Source: Spirochaetia bacterium
GTDB taxonomy: Bacteria > Spirochaetota > Spirochaetia > Treponematales > Rectinemataceae
DNA: 13,028 bases
Assembly: GCA_021286925.1 (NCBI GenBank)
Contig: JAJTBL010000022.1
Span: forward strand, 1-13,028
Reading direction: 5' to 3'
Part shown: piece after piece, positions 7,296 to 13,028 of the stretch
Numbering within the stretch: position 1 is the first letter of the stretch
How the letters are laid out: each line of letters opens with the position of its first letter
Notes under the pieces: model-generated
Told to the model about the DNA's origin: nothing
The model's input: only the letters and a program-made list of their open reading frames with translations
Database searches by the model: none
Position numbers and translations under genes: made by a program

Positions 7296-7666
7296 TCTGA
7301 TAGAGAACCTGGTTTTACCGGCTCTTTATCTTTTTGTTTGTCCGATTTGAACTCCACATGCTCGGCGACGATTTTGATTTTCGCACGAGGTTTGCCGTCC
7401 TGATCGACCCATCGATCCTGTTTGAGCCGTCCGACAACCCTGACACCTCGTCCCTTTTTCAGATATTGGGAGCAGGTGGTTGCCAGCCGTGACCAGGTTT
7501 CCACATCAAAATACGAAACCTCGGTTTCGCGGGTTTCTCCATTCAGCTTGTAAGAACGATTGGTCGCCAGCGTAAAACCGCAGTACTGGTTTCCTGATGC
7601 GAGCGTCTTGGTGATGGGATCCCGGACCAGGTTGCCTTCGACGAGAATGCTATTCAATGGATTCAT
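7247..7666 (-). CDS. ssb: single-stranded DNA-binding protein
   Basis: The 139-residue product has a single OB fold at about 1-107, starting NSILVEGNLVRDP, with aromatic DNA-contact candidates Phe53, Trp58 and Trp86 and the typical VVGRLKQDRW strand. A short charged linker follows, and the chain ends in an acidic tip (MDEIEETEGAVVF). The tip keeps the terminal Phe but lacks the DDDIPF form through which SSB recruits repair and replication partners. It binds single-stranded DNA, usually as a tetramer. The ATG is strongly supported by AGGAGGT six bases upstream (plus-strand 7673-7679). The gene stands alone, not between rpsF and rpsR as in many bacteria. Its last 49 bases overlap the end of the convergent IclR-family gene. 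A short form with little linker is usual for a compact SSB. Its promoter is less clear than others here; a TATTAT -10-like box lies at 7733-7728 with no good -35. Confidence 0.93.
   Translation of the reverse strand: MNPLNSILVEGNLVRDPITKTLASGNQYCGFTLATNRSYKLNGETRETEVSYFDVETWSRLATTCSQYLKKGRGVRVVGRLKQDRWVDQDGKPRAKIKIVAEHVEFKSDKQKDKEPVKPGSLSDQIMDEIEETEGAVVF
7302..7335 (+). terminator. weak intrinsic terminator candidate after the IclR-family gene
   Basis: Seven bases after the IclR-family stop codon, AGAG (7302-7305) pairs with CTCT (7322-7325) and CTGG (7309-7312) with CCGG (7318-7321), around the loop TTTTA. Three bases bulge on the left side. T-rich sequence (TTTATCTTTTT) follows. It lies inside the ssb coding region on the opposite strand, where a terminator is needed because the two genes overlap tail to tail. 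Confidence 0.35.
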
Positions 7667-7858
7667 CGTTATACCTCCTCGTTATGGAACGGCTGTCTTT
7701 TCTGCCGCGGCGCATTGTCAGCCTTGCATAATAAATACGCTCAGAAAGCGGGGTTTTGATTCAAAATTCGAAAAAAAAAATTTAAATCGAACACAAATCA
7801 GACTGATGATTCTCACGCTTGTATATGCAGAGAAAATTAGTTTTGATATAGTAAAAAA
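7667..7858. other. divergent ssb-purB intergenic region with palindrome and A-tract
   Basis: This 192-base AT-rich gap must hold the ssb and purB promoters. It contains a ten-base A-tract inside an inverted repeat TTCGA-N15-TCGAA (7767-7791), and a perfect odd palindrome ATCAG-A-CTGAT (7797-7807) about 50 bases before the purB start. Either could be a regulator site. I see no sign of a purine riboswitch, RNA gene or small ORF of merit. Confidence 0.4.
7844..7852 (+). promoter_or_regulatory. extended -10 promoter of the purine operon
   Basis: TGaTATAGT fits the extended -10 consensus TGnTATAAT with one mismatch in the hexamer (7847-7852). No -35 box stands at the usual distance, as is common for extended -10 promoters. 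Counting seven bases on from the hexamer puts the start of transcription at 7859, the A of the purB ATG. The mRNA would then be leaderless, which agrees with the lack of any ribosome binding site before purB. Confidence 0.45.
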
Positions 7859-9253
7859 ATGAATGACTTTTCAGGCTATCTTTCGCCATACTCCTGGAGA
7901 TATGGCACACCGCAGATGCGGCGTATCTGGAGTGAAGAGGGAAAGCGAAGGCTCTGGAGAAGCATCTGGGTCTCGCTCGCCCGTGTCGAATCTGAGTTCG
8001 GTCTGCTTGACAGAAAGCTCGCTGATGAGCTGGAAGCCCATGCCGCTGACATCGATCTTGCCCGCTCTTTCGAGATTGAAGAAGAAATCCGGCATGACCT
8101 CATGGCTGAAGTCAAGACTTTCTCCGAACAGTGTCCGAACGCGGGCGGCATTATTCATCTGGGTGCAACTTCGATGGACATCGAAGACAATGCCGATGCC
8201 CTCAGAATGCGCGACAGCCTGAAGCTTGTCATCGAAAGACTGAAGAGTCTGCTGGAGATTTTCGCGGATACAATCGAAAGGACCGCAGATCTGCCAATCA
8301 TGGCGTTTACCCATATCCAGCCTGCGGAGCCAACAACCTTTGGATATCGCTGTGCCATGTGGGCGCAGGACCTTCTGATAAATCTTGACGATCTGGAAAG
8401 GGTGCTGGCATCGCTTCGGGGAAAGGGTTTCAAGGGCGCGGTCGGAACCGCCGCTTCATATTCCGAGCTTATCGGACCAGAGCGGGTGGAACAGTTTGAA
8501 GAACGCCTGGCGGAAGAGTTGGATATCCAGTTCTTTCCGATAGCGACACAAACGTATACGCGCCTTCAGGATTATCGGGTTTTCGCCGCGCTGGCTGGCC
8601 TGGCCGCCTCACTGCATAAAATGGCCTTTGATCTGCGGATTTTGCAATCGCCGCCGGTCGGTGAGGTTTCCGAACCATTCGGATCCCGCCAGGTCGGTTC
8701 TTCCGCAATGCCCTTCAAGCGCAATCCCATCGATGCTGAAAAAATCGATTCGCTCGCCCGGCTTCTTTCATCAATGCCGCAGGTTGCCTGGAGCAATGCC
8801 TCGCTTTCTCTTCTGGAACGAACCCTCGATGATTCCGCGAACCGGCGGACAATTTTGCCCGAGTCTTTCCTCATCGCCGATGAGCTTTTAAAAACCGCTG
8901 AGAAAATTATTTCAGGACTGGTGCTGAATACCGAAGCGATGCAAAGGACTTTTGCGGTATATGCGCCGTTTGCCTGCACCGAACGCATCATGATGGCGCT
9001 GGCGAAAAAAGGCGGGGACCGCCAGGTACTACATGAAAAATTGCGTGAACATGCCTTGTCATCATGGGCGGCGATCAAATCGGGCCAGGATAACCCTCTG
9101 TTCGGAATGATACTGGAAGATGCTTTCTTCACAGAGATGGCGTCCCGAACTGAGCTTGAATCATTGATGGATGTGCAGACGTATCTGGGCACCGCTCCGG
9201 CGCGTGCCAAGAGATTTGCTCAAATAATAAAGGATGCCATCCGGGATACTTGA
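7859..9253 (+). CDS. purB: adenylosuccinate lyase
   Basis: The 464-residue enzyme acts twice in purine synthesis: it splits SAICAR to AICAR and adenylosuccinate to AMP, releasing fumarate each time. It belongs to the fumarase/aspartase superfamily. The mobile signature loop GSSAMPFKRNPI is at 280-291, the conserved RHD with His79, LGATS at 101-105, and THIQPAEPTT with His152, the likely general acid. The sequence resembles the animal-type enzyme more than the short Bacillus type, for example in ERTLDDSANRR (320-330) and the RHDLMAEV region. The ATG at 7859 is the only good start: the frame closes upstream at TGA 7844 and the conserved YLSPYSWRYG begins at residue 7. No ribosome binding site precedes it; only A-rich sequence and the promoter are present. 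It heads the operon purB-purSL-purQ-purC, and its stop lies 25 bases before the chosen purSL start. Confidence 0.95.
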   Translation: MNDFSGYLSPYSWRYGTPQMRRIWSEEGKRRLWRSIWVSLARVESEFGLLDRKLADELEAHAADIDLARSFEIEEEIRHDLMAEVKTFSEQCPNAGGIIHLGATSMDIEDNADALRMRDSLKLVIERLKSLLEIFADTIERTADLPIMAFTHIQPAEPTTFGYRCAMWAQDLLINLDDLERVLASLRGKGFKGAVGTAASYSELIGPERVEQFEERLAEELDIQFFPIATQTYTRLQDYRVFAALAGLAASLHKMAFDLRILQSPPVGEVSEPFGSRQVGSSAMPFKRNPIDAEKIDSLARLLSSMPQVAWSNASLSLLERTLDDSANRRTILPESFLIADELLKTAEKIISGLVLNTEAMQRTFAVYAPFACTERIMMALAKKGGDRQVLHEKLREHALSSWAAIKSGQDNPLFGMILEDAFFTEMASRTELESLMDVQTYLGTAPARAKRFAQIIKDAIRDT

Positions 9254-9278
9254 CGAAGATGCCGATTGGGCGGTAATA

Positions 9279-12200
9279 ATGCCTATGGAAATCGGACAGA
9301 ATATTTTTCGGTTTACTATCAAGGAATTGCAGCCTGGAGGAAAATCCTCCGCTGTAATTGTGCGGAATGCACAGCGCATAGGCTTGGACAAGGTGTGCGC
9401 TGTCCATGAATCGGACATGTACTTTGTGCGCGGAAATATTGCGCCCGGGGAGCTCGACCTCCTCGGGCGCTTTCTTTTTTCCGACCCAGTTCTCACCGCT
9501 TTTTCCGTAGAAGAGCTGCCATGCAAAGCGGAACCCGGTGTCCAATATATTGAAGTCGGGTACCATGTCGGAGTGACGGATTCCGTTGCGGAGGAAATTG
9601 TTCGAGCTGCGCGGGAACTTGGTGTTACAGGGGTTGAAGCGGCTGCAACTGGAAAGCGTTATGCGATATTATGTAGAGACGGCATGTCGCTTCAGAATGA
9701 GGAACTTGCAAGACTTGCCGAGAAAGTTCTGGTGAACCCTGTTGTCCAGCGTTATGCGATAGGACCGATAACGCCCGCGTTTCCGGATGAGTCGGCTCCC
9801 CGGATCCCTTCTGAATTTTTCAATATCCATGAGATGAATGATGAAGAGCTGTCAGCGCTGAATCTCCGCCAGCGTTCCGCGCTCTCAATGGAAGAGCTCC
9901 ATGCTGTTCGCGATTATTTTCGCGCGGAAAATCGCCCTTGCTCTGACGCTGAATATGAAATGATCGCCCAGACTTGGAGCGAGCACTGCATCCATAAAAC
10001 TTTCAAAGCGAAGATTCGGGTTGAAGGCGGCGAGGAAGAAGGGCTTCCTCCGGTTGTCGATAATATTTTGCTTTCCTATATCAAATCAGCGACTGATGCA
10101 ATTTCAGCGCCTTGGGTTGTTTCTGCTTTCAAAGACAATGCCGGAATTCTGGCTTTTGATGAAGAACACGAGATTTCATTTAAAGTGGAAACGCATAATC
10201 ATCCTTCAGCGATCGAGCCATTCGGAGGCGCGAATACCGGCGTGGGCGGTGTCATCAGAGATATTCTCGGTGTGTCGGCCAAACCGATTGCTGTCACGGA
10301 TGTGCTTTGTTTCGGCCTTGACGACCGCAAAGATTTTTCCTTGGAAAACCAGAGCCTGCAGACGCTTCATATTCAGGACGGTGTCATTGGGGGAGTCCAG
10401 GATTATGGCAATAAAATGGGCATCCCTACGGTCAATGGCGGCATTCATTATCATGAGCATTATATGTCGAACCCGCTGGTGTATTGCGGTTGTGCGGGCA
10501 TTGCTCCGAAGGGCTCGCATCCTTCAGCGCAGAAAATCGGGGATCGTATTTTTGTTATCGGCGGAAAAACAGGGCGTGATGGTATCAGGGGCGCCACCTT
10601 TTCTTCGATGACCATGAACAATGCGACCTTTGAACATGCAGGAAGCTCGGTTCAGATCGGGGCGCCGCTGGTTGAAAAAAAAGTGACGGAAATAATCCTT
10701 TCTACCCGCGATAAAAAACTGTATTCCGCCATAACTGATTGCGGCGCCGGCGGTCTATCGTCAGCGGTTGGCGAAATGACATCTGACCTGGGCGGCGAAA
10801 TCGAAATATCCAAAGTACCTTTGAAATATGCCGGTCTTGCGCCCTGGGAAATCTGGCTTTCTGAAGCGCAGGAACGTATGGTGCTTGCAATACCGACAGA
10901 AAATGCGGCGGAATTTATCGCGCTGTGTGAAGCAAATGATGTCGAATATTGTGACATCGGATATTTTTCAGGCACTGGCCGGCTGGTTGTCCGCTATTTC
11001 GGCGATGTCATCATCGATCTCGAGTGCTCCTTCCTTCACAAAGGAATTCCTCAGCGGCAGCTTATTGCGAGACCGGCGATTCGGAAAGCGGTGAATAATG
11101 AGGCGGCAATGCTGAAAAAAGCTATTCTGGAGCAAGCCTGCCGTTCCGAAGGAAATATTTTCTTTGAAAATTTGCTGATAGGCGTTCTGAGACATCATGC
11201 GGTTCACGCAAAAGAGCACGCCATTCGATTATATGATCATGAAGTCCAGGGTGCGACTGTCGTTGGGCCATTTGCGGGATATTCGCAGACGGGACCCAGC
11301 GATGCCGCAGTGCTGGCTCCGGCTGAAGTGAAAAGCGGGCAGGGTATTGTCATCTCTAACGGCTTTAATCCACGGTACGGCGAAGCTGATTCGTATAACG
11401 CGGCATTTTCGGCTTTTGATGAAGCTGTACGGAATGCAGTGGCATGCGGAGCTGATCCCGAACGAATCGCGGTCATCGATAATTTCTGTTGGGGCGATCC
11501 AAAAAATCCTGAAAACATGTATACGCTGCTGCGTTCCGCGCAGGCCTGCCGGGAAGCTGCACTGATCCATCACTCCCCATTTGTTTCAGGCAAGGATTCT
11601 TTCAATAATGAGTTTATCGATGAAAAAGGCAATCGCCGTGCGATTCCGCCGTCCCTGCTCATTTCGGCGATTGGTCTTGTTCCTGATGTCCATAAGGCTG
11701 TGACCGCTGACTTTAAAGAAGCTGAGAACAGCATCTACCTTGTCGGTGAATTCTGTCCTGTGCTTTCAGCCAGCGTGGCTGCCCAGCTTCTGGACGCAAG
11801 CTTTTCTGAACAGACTGCAGTGGGAAAGGCTAAGTTGGATTTTTCTGGGGGAACGGGGCCATTGCCATCGCGCAAGGCGCCTCAGCTTTACCGCGCTCTG
11901 CATCGGGCAATGCAAAACTCGCTGATTGCTTCCTGTCATGATATTTCCGATGGCGGTTTGCTCACAGCGATCGCGGAAATGTGTATCGCTGGAGAGCGGG
12001 GAGCTTCAATTTCGCTTGAAAAGTTGAAGCTTTCCGGATCAGCCTGGGATGCAGTGCTGACGCTTTTCGGTGAAACGAACGGCAGTCTTGTTGTGGAAGT
12101 CAAACAGGGAAAGGAAGAGGATTTCATAAAAGAAATGGGCAGCAATGAGTGCGTAAAAATCGGTGCGGTTGGAGAATCAAACAAGAACCTGGACCTGAAA

Positions 12201-12287
12201 ATCACAGGTCAAACACTCTTGAGTTTTTCTCTTGGTGCAATAAAAACTGCCTTTCATGTTCAGAGTATTGCTGGAGGTGTTCGATGA
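9279..12287 (+). CDS. purL: phosphoribosylformylglycinamidine synthase, fused PurS-PurL subunit
   Basis: With PurQ this protein makes FGAM from FGAR, ATP and glutamine-derived ammonia, the fourth step of purine synthesis. From the ATG at 9279 it has 1002 residues. Two PurS-like segments stand at the N-terminus: about 8-80 (weaker) and 88-160, the latter ending LVNPVVQRYAI as PurS does. The PurL core follows, with WSEHC at 233-237 and the ATP/FGAR-site signature VETHNHPSAIEPFGGANTG (303-321). The second half holds SGKDSFNNEF and a CHDISDGGL motif near the end. There is no glutaminase domain, which is supplied by the separate purQ. This is the 'PurSL' layout rather than the 1300-residue Proteobacterial form or the small PurL with free PurS. 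The start is uncertain: ATG 9234 (overlapping purB, AAGG directly adjacent), 9279 (GGCGGT four bases before) or 9285. The stop overlaps the purQ start as ATGA, implying coupled translation. Confidence 0.92.
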   Translation: MPMEIGQNIFRFTIKELQPGGKSSAVIVRNAQRIGLDKVCAVHESDMYFVRGNIAPGELDLLGRFLFSDPVLTAFSVEELPCKAEPGVQYIEVGYHVGVTDSVAEEIVRAARELGVTGVEAAATGKRYAILCRDGMSLQNEELARLAEKVLVNPVVQRYAIGPITPAFPDESAPRIPSEFFNIHEMNDEELSALNLRQRSALSMEELHAVRDYFRAENRPCSDAEYEMIAQTWSEHCIHKTFKAKIRVEGGEEEGLPPVVDNILLSYIKSATDAISAPWVVSAFKDNAGILAFDEEHEISFKVETHNHPSAIEPFGGANTGVGGVIRDILGVSAKPIAVTDVLCFGLDDRKDFSLENQSLQTLHIQDGVIGGVQDYGNKMGIPTVNGGIHYHEHYMSNPLVYCGCAGIAPKGSHPSAQKIGDRIFVIGGKTGRDGIRGATFSSMTMNNATFEHAGSSVQIGAPLVEKKVTEIILSTRDKKLYSAITDCGAGGLSSAVGEMTSDLGGEIEISKVPLKYAGLAPWEIWLSEAQERMVLAIPTENAAEFIALCEANDVEYCDIGYFSGTGRLVVRYFGDVIIDLECSFLHKGIPQRQLIARPAIRKAVNNEAAMLKKAILEQACRSEGNIFFENLLIGVLRHHAVHAKEHAIRLYDHEVQGATVVGPFAGYSQTGPSDAAVLAPAEVKSGQGIVISNGFNPRYGEADSYNAAFSAFDEAVRNAVACGADPERIAVIDNFCWGDPKNPENMYTLLRSAQACREAALIHHSPFVSGKDSFNNEFIDEKGNRRAIPPSLLISAIGLVPDVHKAVTADFKEAENSIYLVGEFCPVLSASVAAQLLDASFSEQTAVGKAKLDFSGGTGPLPSRKAPQLYRALHRAMQNSLIASCHDISDGGLLTAIAEMCIAGERGASISLEKLKLSGSAWDAVLTLFGETNGSLVVEVKQGKEEDFIKEMGSNECVKIGAVGESNKNLDLKITGQTLLSFSLGAIKTAFHVQSIAGGVR

Positions 12288-12883
12288 AACCCAGGGCGCT
12301 CATTCTGCACGCGGCCGGCATCAATCGTGACAATGATGTTTCCCAGGCGCTCTCTCTAGCTGGGGCCGATCCGCATATTGTGCATGTCAATCAGCTTAAA
12401 ACCGAGAAGAAGCTTTTTTCAAACTTCCAGATGCTTATCATCCCAGGCGGATTTTCCTATGGTGATGCTCTTGGCGCTGGCAAGTTATTCGCTCTTGATA
12501 TTGCCTCCTATTTCAAAGAAGAAGTGAACGCTTTCATTGAGTCCGGGAAACCCGTCATGGGAATCTGCAATGGGTTTCAGACCCTTGTAAAATCAGGACT
12601 TCTGCCAGGCGGTGAAAGCGGAATCCAGAAATCCTGCACACTGACACACAATGAGCGCAAGCGTTTTGAATGCCGTTGGGTCAGCTTGTCGCTTCCAAAA
12701 AGCTCCTGTATCTGGACGAAAGGAATTGTGCGGATTGTCCGCTGTCCGGTAGCCCACGGCGAAGGTCGTTTTCTAGGGCTCATGCCGCATCCGGAAAATA
12801 ATATTTTCCCGGGAAGAAATGGCAGCGATGGATCTGGCCTTTTGCTGTTTGAGAATGGTGTGCGTTATGCGGCACAGCTTTGA
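12284..12883 (+). CDS. purQ: FGAM synthase glutaminase subunit PurQ, unusually short
   Basis: This class I glutamine amidotransferase releases ammonia from glutamine and hands it to PurSL. The nucleophile Cys95 lies in GICNGFQTL, and His169 and Glu171 in MPHPE complete the triad. IIPGGFSYGD (52-61) and VAHGEGRF (156-163) are also family motifs. The product has 199 residues; family members are usually about 225-275. The shortfall is internal: GEGRF is followed directly by LGLMPHPE, whereas other PurQ proteins have about 40 or more residues there, including a conserved NxNGS segment. The reading frame stays open across the join (12772/12773). This may be a true deletion or an assembly artefact, and activity is uncertain. 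The ATG is secure: GGAGGT lies five bases upstream and the ATGA overlap couples it to purSL. An upstream in-frame extension to 12149 inside purSL lacks family similarity. Confidence 0.88.
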   Translation: MKPRALILHAAGINRDNDVSQALSLAGADPHIVHVNQLKTEKKLFSNFQMLIIPGGFSYGDALGAGKLFALDIASYFKEEVNAFIESGKPVMGICNGFQTLVKSGLLPGGESGIQKSCTLTHNERKRFECRWVSLSLPKSSCIWTKGIVRIVRCPVAHGEGRFLGLMPHPENNIFPGRNGSDGSGLLLFENGVRYAAQL

Positions 12884-12901
12884 TTTCAGGAGGACACGAT
12901 A

Positions 12902-13028
12902 ATGGTCAAGCGCGAAGTTATTGAAAAAGCCCTTGAAAAGCCATTCAAAGGTTTTACAAGCGCTCAAAGCGAAGTGCTTTCAGGCAAGGTCAGGGATTGG
13001 TATTCATTGCCCGGCAGAAAAAGACTGC
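12902..13028 (+). CDS. purC: SAICAR synthetase (phosphoribosylaminoimidazole-succinocarboxamide synthase), 3' part missing
   Basis: Only the first 42 codons are inside the window. The product starts MVKREVIEKALEKPFKGFTS and contains SGKVRDWYSLPG, matching the N-terminal ATP-binding motif GKVRD(I/W)Y of PurC, which joins aspartate to CAIR to give SAICAR. AGGAGG lies eight bases before the ATG, and the gap to the purQ stop is 18 bases, so it belongs to the same operon. PurB, encoded at the head of the operon, takes the product onward. The call rests on a short stretch but agrees with the context. Confidence 0.82.
   Translation, partial: MVKREVIEKALEKPFKGFTSAQSEVLSGKVRDWYSLPGRKRL

Noticed and set aside
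7667..7858. Purine riboswitch before purB
   Set aside because: No three-way junction core sequences are visible, and the likely transcription start is at the ATG.
8572..9210. Minus-strand open frame of 212 codons opposite purB
   Set aside because: Antisense of a well-conserved enzyme; composition is that of a shadow frame.
12149..12283. Longer purQ start inside purSL
   Set aside because: The ATG at 12284 has GGAGGT and begins at the conserved first strand; the extension is out-of-frame purSL sequence.

Overview
The window looks like a housekeeping segment from a spirochaete or a close relative of moderate GC content. The best pointer is the elongation factor G at 2117-4138. Its domain IV resembles the spirochaetal EF-G2 type as I remember it (Borrelia-like 'FAGK' segment, 'RGxGN' loop, C-terminal 'MEFS.F') and lacks the usual GGRGQYGH segment. 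A secreted C39-type protein with a probable outer-membrane barrel fits a two-membraned bacterium. The taxonomic placement is inference; no marker gene here proves it.

Left part (1-2044): a helical protein of unknown function, open to the left edge, converges on a minus-strand gene for a secreted papain-like C39 domain joined to a beta-strand-rich, barrel-like C-terminus. The C39 gene follows the EF-G2 gene (2117-4138) on the same strand. A hairpin in the 72-base gap could end EF-G2 transcription or mask the C39 ribosome binding site.

Middle part (4139-7858): EF-G2 is divergent from a U32-family protein resembling the RlhA-type rRNA hydroxylation factors. Then comes an IclR-family regulator with its own promoter and a striking 8-base inverted repeat at the predicted transcription start. 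Its 3' end overlaps that of ssb, on the opposite strand, by 49 bases.

Right part (7859-13028): a purine biosynthesis operon reads purB - purSL - purQ - purC, with purC cut off by the window end. PurSL and PurQ together should convert FGAR to FGAM. PurC and PurB catalyse two later consecutive steps (SAICAR synthesis and fumarate release), and PurB also makes AMP from adenylosuccinate. The purSL and purQ genes overlap by four bases and purQ-purC are 18 bases apart, so translation is probably coupled. The purB promoter is an extended -10 element placed so that transcription would start on the A of the ATG, suggesting a leaderless operon mRNA. PurQ appears to lack about 40 residues normally present between the 'HGEGRF' and 'MPHPE' motifs.

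No RNA genes, insertion sequences, CRISPR arrays or prophage genes were seen. No stretch without a gene exceeds 300 bases. I found no clear new multi-gene system; the most unusual items are the short PurQ, the C39-barrel protein and the IclR-gene inverted repeat.
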